Part shown: positions 13,028 through 26,050 of the stretch, piece by piece
Layout: each line of letters opens with the position of its first letter
How positions within the stretch are numbered: the stretch's first letter is position 1
From: Stictocephala bisonia
Lineage: Eukaryota; Arthropoda; Insecta; Hemiptera; Membracidae
Direction: 5' to 3'
Assembly (NCBI GenBank): GCA_035578905.1
Contig: JAQJVL010002633.1
Location: 24,678-88,677, forward strand
Length of the DNA stretch: 64,000 nt
Position numbers and translations under genes: made by a program
Notes under the pieces: generated by a model
What the model saw: the letters and a program-made list of their open reading frames with translations, nothing else
The model's database searches: none
What the model was told of the DNA's origin: nothing

Positions 13028-15150
13028 TCATGTATGTAATGAGGAAGGTGGGGGGTGAGGTGGCTTGTGTATTTATGTGTAATATCATGAAGGTAAGATG
13101 GATTCATAGATTAGTGACTTAAATACAAGACAAACACGGTTAACCTGACACCTACAGTCCTCTATGTTAGTGCGGAAATGTGTGGTTGGTTAACCACACA
13201 TTTCTCACTATGCATCTAAATCCAACCAACTTTGTATCATGGTGGGCTAAGTCTATTTGTTTTTATTCATGTTGTAAAACTAAAATAAGGTCAATTATCA
13301 AAAATATATACAACCCGAGTAGTCCATCAACCAACCAAAGTGGCTGCTGTAAGCTTGATTATAGAGGTCATACAAATATTTACAATATGAGTTTACCATA
13401 CTTTTAAGCCGTCAGGAAGAGAGAAACTTACATCAACGTGGTGTCAGGTTTAGTAATATGGGAAGGGGTGATATAGGAGTGTTGGTAGGGGATGTGACAT
13501 CAATAAAGTTAATGAAGAAATATGGAACGTCGTGTTCTGGGAAAATGGCAGTCATTCACTGAGAGTACACGTATATGAAATATCATTTTGTGTTCTAGAG
13601 ACAACAGGATCATTTTTCATTTTTATCGAAGTTATGTGTCTTCAAATATAGGTGCATATGAATAACTTCCCGTAAAGATGTTTTTTTTAATACAGTTAGA
13701 GTACTCATATAATTTATTTATTTTGTCTAATAAAATATTTTAGGATTAGTATGGGGTCAAATGAAAGCCTGGATTCAAACGTTAATCATAAATCATTAAT
13801 TTACTTTAAATATTTTCTAAGATATAAATGTAACTAAAAAACAGTATATTAATATAGAATTGACCGTTTTTGGAAGACATTAAAACTCTAGGGAGGCTAG
13901 ATATGTGAATATAAGGGGTAGACACTTCATTAACTATTTTAATCGTTTTCAAATTGAGTTAAATTAAGAACTTTGATAGTTTATTTTAGTAGTTCCAAAT
14001 TATTTATGTCTTATTGTACAATAGGAACAGTACGATATTTAAATTGTATGCTTGTCAGAACTATTTGTTTGTATTAATGTTGTCACAGGTTTAAAGAGAA
14101 TGAAAACTCTCCGATTTGCACAGAGCATTTGTTCAATTTAACATCATTTTAAAAAGTATGTTTAGTTTATAAAAATGTTTCAAACCTGCCTCACACCAGG
14201 ACCAAACTGATTGAAACAGACATATCTTGAGAAGCTTGTCGAGAAACAGAGGTTATGAAATTTGCTGGAACTCGTCAGCTGTTTGCTTTACTTTTAGTGT
14301 CAGTGCTTGGAATGGACTGGGAGTCAGGACTTTGTAGGAGTATCTAAAAACTAGTTTTGCTCATTTCATTTTGTAGGCATTCCAGTATTATATTTTAAAT
14401 AGATAGATTTTCAAAGGAAGACTTGTGTATATACAGATTTTTACGGTTCGTTAAAAAGATATTTTATGGAATAAAAATATAAAAATTAATAATGGAGAGT
14501 TCTAATTTATAAAAGTTGTAAAGTTGTTGTAGTCAAGTTACATCTATTTAACATTTTACCATTTAATCAATGTATGAATTAAACTTTCGTATGTTTGTGT
14601 ATACAAAATTCGAAAAGTAATAAATGGATTCATTTAAATTTTTACACAATATTGAATTTATATATAAGAGTGTCTTTATATATTTAGTTCAATAATACAA
14701 CTCTACCGTAGATTAGTGTTAAATAATTACTGACCAGCAAAGTAATTGTGTACTTTGATAAAAAATTATGTCTAAAAACAAAAGCCCTTACTTACCGTTT
14801 TACTCATTCATCATACGTTTGCAATTTTCCAATTAATTAGATATGACATCTTACAAAAGCGATAGATGAAAATGGGGCTTCCATAGAATATTTTATCACT
14901 TATATTTAAACTCAGAAGATTAAATTCATAATCAATAATTTAATGTTCAAAGACTTTGATCCCCTACATTCTCACATAAAAGAGCCTAAAAGGTCAAAGC
15001 TCTCAGCTCCCCATCACCTACGTATTTACGTTTTCCAGTCACCTCCTGGAATTTTTTGCAATTTTTTAAATTTATTAATTTTTAATTAACGCCAGACACA
15101 ATGGTACAAACTATAGGTCATTAGACAAATAGCATAGTGAATCACGCATG
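13028..15150. other. Non-coding stretch with a strong hairpin
   Basis: No gene is seen. A perfect 12-bp inverted repeat (AAATGTGTGGTT with a 4-base loop) lies at 13176-13203. The segments TTAACCTGACACC (near 13140) and GGTGTCAGGTTTA (near 13439) are inverted and could bound a ~315-bp MITE, but no target duplication is evident. Otherwise AT-rich. Confidence 0.45.
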
Positions 15151-16400
15151 TGTGGGTGTATAGGTCGGTACCATTATATGTGTAACAGCAAGTCGACTAA
15201 TTAAACCGTATGTGTATGGGTGGGTGGGTGGCCTTTAAACGATAGTACTGTCTCACCCACCTAGGTATGTAATGCAGTATTGGTCAGCTATCAATTTACA
15301 TTCTGACAATTTAAAATAACAATAATAACTGTAAATAATATTTATTAATTCATAAGACACCGAATGTCAAGATATGAACAAATATGGATTTCAAATGAGT
15401 GTGATGAGTGTATATGAGCGAATGTAGTTATTGTTACAAACTAAGGCCGACTATTCCTTAGAAAGTATCATTAATTAATAGCCCAATGACAAATAATAAA
15501 ATTATTCTGTTATCGTAAAATCGTTACAAAATAATTCATATCACTGTAAGTATACTATAAAGGATAAAACCAAGAATAACTTTGAAAAATAAAGAAATAG
15601 ATTGTAATGTAATAAAAATAAATAAAATTACAAGCACTTATGTACATTTATTCTTCAAGTCCAAGGTACATATCGTTAGTAAAGCCGTAAGATATAGTGG
15701 ATCAAGAATGGGTCCCTGTGGGTTCCCCTTATCGCCTCCACGGATGACCTAAATCATGAAATAAGAAGTCTCCCTACTTTACTGCAACTCTTCATGTAAG
15801 TAAAAAACAATCAAATTACGTTTCCTCTGATTCTCACAGGTGGTAATTGAGTTCTAAGAATACATTGCACTATGAACGATGAAAGCCATCTTGTTTTCAA
15901 ATCATACATAAAATTATACAGTGCAATACGTAAAGTTTGTTTGTTACGTTGGTTTGTTTGGTACGTACATTAATAGAATTATAAATATGTGGGTGCTGTT
16001 CTATTCCACAATAATATTTAACATGTTTCATGGCTAGAAGAGTTAGATTTTCTCCCTAAAATAAATTAATAAATTTATAAAATGTTGTTTGACATTTATG
16101 GTAGATAGAAACAAATTATAATGACATTCATAACTTGGACATTCAGATATGAGACGCCGACTCTGCTCGGGCGTATTTTAAGGCGAATATGTATGAATGA
16201 GTGTAGGATGAGTGGGGATGACCTGTGTAGTCTGGTTACTGAGTTCTACTTATGATCAGGAGGCATTAATTAATAGCCTCTATAGCCAGTGAACTAAGAG
16301 ACCTGCAGCATTACGTGGAATCCGAACCATGTAGTATTGGTCTGTTCGCCGGCTAGCTGACAACGCTGATACTCAGCTCTGTTCTTTAGATAAAATGCCA
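15150..16400 (+). repeat. Minisatellite fragments and two family A pieces
   Basis: About 15150-15260 has GTATGTGTATGGGTGGGTGG-like sequence and an inverted CTCACCCACC, related to the C-rich minisatellite. About 15355-15490 and 16145-16400 match the left half of the dispersed family A (GAGTGTNGGATGAGTGG, TTAATTAATAGCC, TTACGTGGAATCCGAACCA, CAGCTCTGTT-like blocks). The second begins at GAGACGCCGAC. No reading frame is conserved between copies. Confidence 0.55.
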
Positions 16401-16639
16401 AAAGTGTCCACCATCAAACACGGACATACCAGACTTATAGTAGAAGTGGACACCATAGCTGTACAAGAGGACTGTCTGCTAGGAAACTTATCTCCAGATT
16501 TACTAAGTAAATTATATAATTTAACATTTACACTATAGATTAATGTAATCGGCCTTCAAATATACCAGCCTCAGACGATTGCGCCAGGTAAAAATGTTAA
16601 CTGAATCTTTATTTGGAAACGTTAACTAGAAAATCTGCA

Positions 16640-16850
16640 TCCTAGAACATTATGAACTTTGATTCTTCTCGTATCATATGAATATTTAAATTGAGACGGT
16701 CACGATAACAATCAACCCCTGGCAGGTAATGATATTCACGTTGCATCGGTAGCAAGCAACATGCAAATGACGCGGCCATCCCTGTCAACCTGTGATGGAC
16801 GATGTTGGTACAGCTAGTATCCAAGTACAACATATCAACTTTGATTTAAA
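16640..16850. repeat. Dispersed repeat family B, copy 1
   Basis: The block with AGCAAGCAACATGCAAATGA and TGTGATGGACGATGTTG is repeated in diverged form at about 18955-19080 and 38680-38800. The reading frame on the minus strand across it is not conserved between copies, so it is not a gene. Confidence 0.55.
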
Positions 16851-17510
16851 TGCATATTGTGGCATAGGTAAGTATTATGAATATGTAAACTGACATATTG
16901 ATAGTATGTCATATAATATTGACAGGTTGGGCACATGTAAGAATGTAAACTAACAATGTAATAAAATCTGTTTCATATAATGATGAAACTTTTTCGGGCG
17001 TAATTTATTATACGAGTTTAAAGTATCAGAGTTTTGGTGTAATGGATTTCTCTATCACTCGCTGTTAGAAGTTACCTTTCCTTTCATTCTAGTCATGTTG
17101 ATTGTTTGTTTTCCAATGTTCCACCATTGTTTTCTTCATTGAACAGCACTCTAAACCATTATCTGTATACATATTTAAACATTATGTTTTATATAATATA
17201 TATTAACTCTTCTAACACAATGAACTCTTTAAAAAGAGAAATATTTGTTTTTAGTGACTACTTAAGTTTAAATATCCTTTTATGAGAAACAACAAGTTTA
17301 TATGAAAACATCTTGATTTCATTTTTAAATAAGGCGAATAAAAATGATATAAACGTACTTAAGCGAGTCGTTTCTTGGTATCGTTATTTTAAACCCTTTA
17401 TAAATGAGAATAAGTTTTTATTATACTATTGCAGACATTTTTTTTTTCATTTCAATGGAGGTAGACTATTAAACAGAGATTGTAAGAGCAATTTATTATA
17501 CCCAGGACTG
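16851..17510. other. AT-rich non-coding stretch
   Basis: Nothing recognised. Confidence 0.5.
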
Positions 17511-17629
17511 ACTTACGAGAACACGTCACTTACGAGAACACGTCACTTACGAGAACACGTCACTTACGAGAACACGTCACTTACGAGAACACGTCACTTA
17601 CGAGAACACGTCACTAACGAGAATGTCAA
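17511..17629. repeat. 17-bp minisatellite, about 7 copies
   Basis: Six near-identical copies of ACTTACGAGAACACGTC start at 17511, 17528, 17545, 17562, 17579 and 17596, and a diverged seventh starts at 17613. The period is not a multiple of three. The frame through it (YENTSLTRTRHLREHVT) is therefore a three-frame cycle of one DNA unit rather than a selected protein repeat. Confidence 0.95.
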
Positions 17630-19430
17630 TAAAAACCAACATTTGTCTTACTCCAGTCATCTTTCGCCATTTTTTATACAACAAATGGTCAGTTCTCTAG
17701 AGAGTACGGTACCCCCAAAATATTACTTTGGTAACTGTTCTTAATGTTCTATCGAAATGCCAATTTCATTATTGTAAAGCAACTATGGACAATGAGTCAG
17801 TCCATCATTTTGTTAGAGATTACTGTCGGCGCTGAAATTATGTGCGCCCGAGTTTGAAGGTCGTTTACTATAAAACTAAGAGACCTATTCCCACCAGTTC
17901 TACTCGTTTAATGTTACGTTATGACACAAGCATTTGGACCTTTTCGGTTAATTCGCTTATCGATAAATTCGTTCCCACTACTTTGGTTAGGTTTGGATTG
18001 ATTATGTTAGGTTAACCTAAGTTATGGTTGTGGTAGTGAATCAACGGAAAAGAACTATGCATATACAAATTATTAAAAGTTGTAATAATTTGTATCTGAG
18101 TTGGAACAAAAAAGTACCAAATTGTTTACTAGTTTCCACTGCACATCAAATTTACAGCGTTATTACTAAAAAAACGCGTTAATATATCGTAATTATATTT
18201 CAATACGTGGTCGCTATGTACGTTTTCTATAATCTTCATAAATTTTAGAATTTGACCTTTCAAGAAAAGAAGTTCTTAAACGTTTTCTTGGCTTCTAGAC
18301 GTCGTAAAATTAATTACATGGTCTTGTTTCAATCCTTATGACATGTATTGATACGGTACTTTACTTACAAAGCAGTGATTTTAAATCGATTTAAATCAAT
18401 GACTTTAAACTGATACATTTGGAATAATTTGAATCAATTTAAAATGTTCTCCTAAAATGACAAGAAAGAATTTACAATCTTTTTTATGAAATATACTTTG
18501 TGTTTGAAATATGTTTTTAGGCACAAATGATTCACTAAAGTCAAAGATTTTAGGCAGAACCTGTTTATTAAAAACACTGCAGTAATAAAAACTGTTTGAA
18601 TTAGTACAGAATAATGATTTCCACGAAATATTACAACATGCTTTAAACTTTTACACAATGCGTGTTGGGTACTAAAAAACGAATCGTGTTCCCTGCAGGA
18701 AATGTCGGTCTTAACACTTACCAATTAGCAATTATCCATTAACGTAAATATATGACATTAACAAAAATATTTGCAACACTTTATCGGAGATGGAACTGTA
18801 TTCAGTTTACTGTCATCCATACACCTTAATTTACTCAACTTTTTTCTAAATTTTTTTACTGTAGCGAATAAATACGCTCGTTGTTAAATAGTAGATTTAA
18901 TTAAACGTGTTTTAAGAGATTTCTAATTATAACCACTGTGTTAAAACAATGTCGCACATGAATCTGTTACCTGGTCTCAGCAAGAAGCAACATGCAAAAT
19001 GACGTGGGGAGGGAGGGGGATGACCACCCATGTCAACTTGTGATGGACGATGTTGACTCTACATCTACACCAAGTAACATTACACTATCTACATTGCAGT
19101 CTGATGTTGTCCTTTGTGTATACAATACAATCTGAGTGAACTCGCTGATTCATCATTTGATTTAATTGTTAGAAGATTTTCCAAATAACATGGTTATAAA
19201 TAAACAACTAACTAGGCTATTTAAAATTAGTCGTAATTAAACAGTATTCGGTGCACACGGCCAACAGTATTGTATGAGTACAAGAATATAGCGATGGAAC
19301 TTGATTATTTGTCAAAAATAAGGCTTAATGTAAGACATCTAGGGGACAACAATGTCAGAATTACAACTATTACAATTTCTATTACAACAACTATTACAAT
19401 GTCAGAATACTAAGTTTATGCTTTATAATT
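17630..19430. other. Non-coding stretch with family B copy 2
   Basis: About 18955-19080 carries AGCAACATGCAAAATGACGT and TGTGATGGACGATGTTGA, a diverged family B copy. The minus-strand frame at 18452-18724 starts at TTG and lacks recognisable features. No gene is supported. Confidence 0.5.
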
Positions 19431-19640
19431 TTTGAGGAACAAAAGAAGGCACTGGCAATGTGCTGGTCCTGCCATCCACATGGCAAAATGGAGAACTGAC
19501 CACTTGACATTGAATGTAACGTCAATTTATTTCTTCTCTGCGCTTCCTGTCTCCTCGGCCTTCGGCTTTGATAGTGCCAGTTTGTCGTGTCTTAACTCGC
19601 TGCGCTCGAGACACCTGGATATATATATTTTTTAATACAT
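19430..19640. repeat. Dispersed repeat with G+C-rich segment
   Basis: GTGCTGGTCCTGCCATCC followed by ATGGCAAA recurs at about 31890-31915 (GTGCTGGTCCTGTCATC). The following CTCGGCCTTCGGC and CTCGCTGCGCTCGAG are G+C-rich and reminiscent of the GGCCGAAGGCCGAGGC block near the 3' end of the Helitron at 26 kb, but no CTRR end could be placed, so it is left unclassified. Confidence 0.35.
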
Positions 19641-21400
19641 TTTTCTTTACAACGTCATATAACGTTATATTCACCCTAAAAACGCATTGCTTTCTCCAGC
19701 ATAAGCATAAAAAACTGCTATTTGTATAATTAATTTGAATCACTGTGGTGATTTAAAAAGCATTAATCTTTTAGGGACGAAAGGGGTGGAACCTGCGTAT
19801 GTATATATTTTACATTTCTGGTATCCTACCTTTAAGGGCCCTTAAAATTCTTAACTAACTAATTAATTAATCTTATCTCGAGAAATTGTATAGTAATCGA
19901 TTTGCTCACAGAATTAAAATGTTAGATTATAGATTCTAGTTTTATAAAACAAAAATATATCACATTTGATATTCTAGTTAATAGAAAATCTCCCAAATAA
20001 CAAATTCTTAAAATTGAAAAATTACTGTTTGGGATGATGTATTATGATCTAATTATCTTGCATGATTATGACAACCACCCTTCCATAGTTAATACCTAAT
20101 TAAAAAATAGAAAAGACGGTGAGTATTGTAAAATAGAAGAACTAACTGAAATAATTTATTTACCACAGTATCTTTAGACAATTAAAAACAATTATGTTCA
20201 GTACGCTACAGTTAACACATGGATCAGGAATAAACCCTAAATCCAAAGATCGAGTTTCAAACTCCCCCTAACTTAACCAGGTGAATTACAAATTATCCTA
20301 AGGTGAACTCCCCAATAGTTGAACTTAAAATTTTAGAATGGCGTATTAGATATACTCGTGTAGAACATTAAATATTTATTTTACAATCCTAAAAAATATT
20401 ACAATAGAATGTTTCTTTATTTTAGATAAAAACTGTTAACTTTGCTATCGACTGTGGTGTAATTGACTGACAGCTGGAGAGACAAGGGGAATTACTGGAA
20501 AGTAGGTCAGTGTTTATGGCCTTACTCCAGCCACCCCTGTCTATCTCCAGACACGATTTAACGTTAAAATACACACTTTTAATTTTAATTTATACATTTA
20601 AAGTACCCATAGGAAGGAAAAAACTTTTAAATTTACTTTTATAATATATCTTGAATACTTCCCAACACAAGTCGTGAATACTAAATATATTTTTTAACTT
20701 GATAAAATTTACTTGTGTTTATTTTTAAATCTGATAACAATCCAGGGACCAAGAATGTTTTGTATTTTTTTGATTTTGTATAATTTAGTGCTTATTTTTT
20801 TAGTTTGTGCCATTCACCAATTCTGCTTTTAAAAATGTATTTAAAACGTAAATATTTCAAATACACACAATGTGTAATGCAAGTCAAATCAAATCGTTTA
20901 TTGTTCATTGACTTTTAACAATGTACTTTATATAATATTATACCTTCAAATAGATAGAATACTCATCCAATCCTAAACTCTGTGTGTCTATATATCAGTT
21001 GTTTTTGGGGTACATTAGTGGAGAGCTAGTGAAATCCTGTGTAAACGTAATGCATTTTACACCAGGACAGTAGAATAGACTGTGGTAATGCAGCGTACTT
21101 GTGCTGGCTGAGTACTTGGCTAGCATCTCGCTACTACAAAGCGCTTTAATTTAAGGGTCACGACTGTATGTTGTAAGATTGTATTACTTGACCAAGGATA
21201 GTTATAATCCAGACAGACTTAAAATATGTCATATATGAGACATTGTATAATTAACCCATAAAAAGGCTGATTATCCTAAACTTCCAATTGTAAACAAATA
21301 TTTAGGTTAGATAAAACCGATACACTGAGGAATCAAACAGAAATAAAAACAGATAGAGAACTGCAAATACCACTGCGGTTACAAACATGTAAACCAATCG
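19641..21400. other. Non-coding stretch, possible LINE tail on the minus strand
   Basis: Near 20884-20915 the minus strand reads CAATAAACGATTTGATTTGA, which resembles the short-repeat 3' end of non-LTR retrotransposons. No coding remnant was identified beside it. The rest is AT-rich without a supported gene. Confidence 0.3.
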
Positions 21401-21690
21401 TTGTTTGACCATCACATTAGACCCGAAGTGACGGAAACAAGAATTTGGCTGGCGTATAGGGGGATTTGCGAAAAATGAGGTGTGAATAAATAGCAGAAAC
21501 CCCTCCCTATTATTGCTGATGTGATGATTCGCGTTCGTAATAGATCGTAAAATGTGAGCGATGTAAACCAAATCTGCGAACGATGTAAGCCAACATAAAA
21601 AGGGATTTATGAAAGTCAATATTTAAAACTACTGAATATACTTCTTCCCGTACTTTATCATATTGCCCTGCCAATAAAACAAAACGAGAT
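21400..21690 (+). repeat. Dispersed repeat family C, copy 1
   Basis: Shared blocks with about 40030-40320: CCGAAGTGACG, AAACAAGA, GGGATTTG, GAGGTGTGAATAAA, AACCAAATCT and CCCTGCCAATAAAA. The copies are clearly diverged and in the same orientation. The minus-strand frames here are not conserved in copy 2. Confidence 0.6.
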
Positions 21691-22685
21691 TTCATAGTTT
21701 ACAATGTGATGTTAAACACTTATTTGTTTCGAAATAAAACGTGTAATAACAGGTACAGTACCTACTATAAAAGGTAGATCACATGTGTGTGAAACAAATA
21801 AAAACTATTACGATTTGATGACGAGCTAATTAAATAATAAACTGTATTTATCAGTACAAAAACTAATTTTCTTTTAGTCGAATCCAAGAAAATACGACTT
21901 TTCTAAAGATTCTTAATAGATAACCATAGCATATGATAGCACATTTATTATTTCAGCTCAACAATGGAAAAGCTATTTTTCTTGGTGAATAGGTTTGTTA
22001 TGCATATAGATTTATTTAAACGTCTTTTTCAAGCTAAGTAAAAGTTAGTTTAGTTTATGTTGTTTGTTAATTTGGTCATTAATATAGTGTCATCAGACAT
22101 TTCGTCAAAAACTTTATCAGTTTCAGATTTAGTGTGTAATTCCTTGTTCCCCATCCTTAGAATTTTATTTTAACCCATATAAACAGTCTAATAATATATA
22201 GTTAATGTTTATTTATACAATTTAAATATTTTTCACAGTTATCAACAAATATTCAAATATGTTTATTTCTCTTCAGAGAGAGACTAATGTTAAATGCTTC
22301 TTTTGTACTCTTGGGATGCGTAATTTGTGGTTTGTAAACAAATCATTAGACGAGACAACTACAATTCAACGAGGTTATTGTTTCATACGAAAGTTATAAT
22401 AATTATTTACCAAAACCTTTAACTTCACGGAAATATAACAACATGTTTAAAATGTTACAGAAACATTACTGTGTGGATTATTGTACTAACAATTGTATTA
22501 TTTTGACATCAACAAACACGAAACTGTTCTATATTATATTTGTTACCTCCAGCCATCTCCCCAAGGGTGTATTGCTATGTATACATCACGCCGACAGGAT
22601 ATCCGTTGCTGGCTCACTGGAGGGTGAAATGGGAACCAGACATATATAGCTTACTTAGGTAACATTTCCCACAAAACTAATACTT
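21691..22685. other. AT-rich non-coding stretch
   Basis: Nothing recognised. The frame at 22443-22649 begins with ATG but has no domain-like features. Confidence 0.45.
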
Positions 22686-22775
22686 CCCAACACCCCTCAA
22701 TATGCGATATGAATCTTTGGGAATAGGCAGAATAAGGTTAAGAAGGAGATCGGCCTCTCCTTTAAAAAAATTCAG
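22686..22775 (+). mobile_element. tRNA-Leu-like SINE, 3' fragment (copy 3)
   Basis: Contains GGCAGAATAAGGTTAAGAAG, GATCGGCCTCTCCTTT and an A run, the 3' portion of the SINE seen at 6.1, 11.8 and 32.6 kb. The tRNA-like head is missing. Confidence 0.6.
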
Positions 22776-23056
22776 TCCCGGAAAACTCACCTTTTTCCGA
22801 AAAATGGAAAACATACATTTTTACGTGATAGCAAAAGAAAAATGTTTTCGTTATACCTGTTTTTATTGCTGAGCACGAAAATTTAATTGGGTTCAATCAA
22901 ATTCATTTTTCTTCTTGAAAACACACTTCTTACTTACCTAACCAAACATAACCTAACTTATTCTTATTGTCTATTTAGTCAACAAAATTTCATAATTTAC
23001 GTTAAATTCAGGTGCCTGGGCTCCGGGACGACCTGCCGGCCATCCCTCCGACGAGA

Positions 23057-23090
<34 letters not shown>

Positions 23091-23639
23091 TTTTTTTTTT
23101 TTTTTAGTCTAAGCTCCTATTAATATTGTGCATATAACCACCATACGTGTTTTGCCATGAAAGTGTTTTTCTCAATGTGTTCGAAAAAATAAATGTTGTA
23201 GACGAAAATAGTTTTCTAATTCGTGTTCAGCATGAAAAACAGTTTTAAAAAATTAAGAAAAATAACGTTTTTGTTAAATAAAATTAGATAAATCGAAAAA
23301 TAAAATTTTCAAAATGTAGAGTTTAAAATTTTTTTGTATACAATGTTATTTCCGCGGAGCAAAAAGTGTTTTTCCCAGACAATATACACCAGATTCTCGA
23401 GGAGATAATTAATTGTTAAACTGCAAAATGATACAATCAAATCCATAGTGCATTTCCCTTATATTTGCTAAGGAAATTCTCAGAAAGGGCCATTTATTAA
23501 GAGCCCCGTAGCCAAGGCAACTAAGGGATCTTTAGGTTTTGCTAATTATTACGTTTAGCCTCGATAATTACATTTAAACAAACGCTCAATCTAATTTACT
23601 ACATTACAATTACTTTGAATCGTATACAGTGTAATCAAG
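22776..23639. other. Non-coding stretch with (ATT)n and T tract
   Basis: An ATT trinucleotide run (about 23058-23090) is followed by Ts to 23105. About 23486-23530 (CCATTTATTAAGAGCCCCGT, CTAAGGGATCTTTAGG) is a family A fragment. No gene is seen. Confidence 0.55.
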
Positions 23640-24345
23640 GCCCACCAATAAACACAGTGGTAATGACCCACCCACCCACCTACACACATACAGTGGTAAT
23701 GACCCACCTACACACATACAGTGGTAATGACCTACCCGCCCACACATACGCGTACAGTAGTAATGACCTACCCGCCCACCCATACACGTACAGTGGTAAT
23801 GACTAACCCACCCACCCATAAACGTACAGTAGTAATGACCTACCCACCCACCCACCTACACACATACAGTGGTAATGACTAACCCGCCCACCCATACACG
23901 TACATTGGCAATGACTTACCCACCCACCCATACACGTACAGTTGTAATGACTAACCCGCCCACCCATAAACGCAGTAGTAATGACCCACCCACCCACCAT
24001 AAACGCAGTAGTAATGACCCACCCACCCACCCACCTGTACACATACAGTGGTAATGACCTACCCGCCTAACCATACACGTACAGTTGTAATGACTAACCC
24101 GCCCACCCATAAACGCAGTGGTAATGACCCACCCACCCACCTATACACATACAGTGGTAATGACCTACCCGCCCAACCCTACACGTACAGTGGTAAAGAC
24201 CTACCCGACCACCCATACACGTACAGTTGTAATGACGACCCCCCCACCCATAAACACAGTGGTAATGACCCACCCGCCCACCTATACACATACAGTGGTA
24301 ATGACCTACCCGCCCACCCATACGCGTACAGTGGTAATGACGCGT
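23640..24345. repeat. C-rich minisatellite, about 20 variant units of 28-36 bp
   Basis: Units of the form ACAGTGGTAATGACCTACCC, then GCCCACCCATACACGT, are repeated head to tail with length and base variants. Several units hold CCCACCCACCC, and near 24015-24035 four CCC tracts are separated by single As, so the minus strand carries a short-loop G-quadruplex motif. The many overlapping frames on both strands are translations of the repeat and not genes. Related single units occur near 0.2, 10.3 and 15.2 kb. Confidence 0.93.
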
Positions 24346-26050
24346 ATCAGTGAAATTTCACAAGTAGAATTTTAGTACATTGTAAGTACAAAAGGCTATA
24401 AGTTCCATGATATTGGTCGGTTTAGACAATACACTTTATATTACACTTTAGTTTTGTACATACAAACACACACACACTCACATGCCCCGGTAAGAGGCTA
24501 AGGATTGTTTGTATTAAAACTACTATTTTCTCAGCGTCTCATTAAAGTTTATATAGGCTTCGAAAGTTTATTTTGAAAGATGGTACATACATTGCAAATT
24601 ATTGCTCAATTTCTCTAGAAATTGTCAATCTAATTAATATTATTCCAATGACAAACGAACCCGATGTTTGCTGCAGATTTTTATGGAAGTTCGTTTTACT
24701 ACGACTTTGATTCGACCAGTGCTTGCATAATGGTACTTAAGTTACTCGTAGTTTATGGAATAAGTTGAAGACACTTTGGATCATATTTTTTGGGGAGGCG
24801 GTACCTCAAATAAATATTATTTTTAATTGTCTATTGTGTTAGGCTGCATTTTTTAATACAGTGATTTATAACACTTGTATATATGAGAATTGTAAAGGTA
24901 GAGGAAAGGGTTTTAAAAATATAAATATATTAAGTTTTCGAAAAAAATTGTTGACAGCTATACTAACAAATATTTTTTTTATAAATATGACTTTTTATTT
25001 TATGAGGCTGTTATCATGTTTTCTTGTACTGACAGACCTGTCCTAACTTGAATTACATATGTTTTGACAAACTTCTGTTATTGTTCTGTTTTGTGTTTTG
25101 TTTACTGTTTTGGTGCTTTGCAAAGTGAAATGTTTTATTGATAATTTGTTTTTGGTTTACTTTATAAAATATTGGTTTTGTTTTGAACTATTTCATATTT
25201 GTCTCTATTATATTTTTTTAGAAAACTCTTCTGAACCCAAAACAGGTTTAGGTATAACATTTAATTTTTTATGATTTTTCACTCATTATTGACTATTAAT
25301 TAACCTACGATACATTACTTTTGACATACAACCTTTCTAATATGATAAGGATTAAATACTTCGAATTAGAAAAATAATTAAAGTCTATTCTAATTATATG
25401 AAGACCAAATTGAACTAGAAAAACCCATTAAAAATCATATTCAGATGAAATTGTTATAAACATAGCTAATATAATAATAATAATAATATATTTCGTATTG
25501 CATCATGTTAACAATTGACAACATTGTATCGCAATAGTCATTAATAAATTAAATAAAATTTGCCATCCATTCAATCACAATAACACTTTCTAACATACAT
25601 TTTTTCACCCACCCAAATTCCCATTCATTTGCCAATTATACCTCCACAATGTCCTCCAATGTCAATTTTAAATATAGGACATCATAATAGTTTTGCGCGA
25701 TTTCCCGAAAGTTTAGTTTTTAATAGATTTTACACACAAAAGTACACGTTTCTCAAGAACTACTTGGTCAGTCAACTTGAACATTTAAAAAAAACTTATA
25801 TAGGCCTTTTTACACTTGCTGAGTTTTTTCAGACAATTCCTAATATTTTAAGACACTCTAAAAAAAATATTAAAATATTAAATTTTGATATTTCAACATG
25901 CTTTTAAAAAAATTACGCTTACATTTAAAAAAATTAAAAAACATTTAAAAATTACGTGTTAAAAAATCCTTACAATTAATTAAGTTTTTCATCATATATA
26001 CACAATAAAAACTAAGTGGTTGCTCAGATACCTTTCATTCATATAATTCA
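24346..26050. other. AT-rich non-coding stretch
   Basis: No supported gene. The frame at 25629-25907 starts at TTG and is AT-driven. A short ATA run lies near 25471-25490. Confidence 0.5.

Noticed and set aside
23610..24375. Multiple overlapping frames with HYHC/PPTHTRT repeat peptides
   Set aside because: They are translations of the C-rich minisatellite on both strands in several frames.
25629..25907. 92-codon frame
   Set aside because: TTG start, AT-driven composition, no domain.
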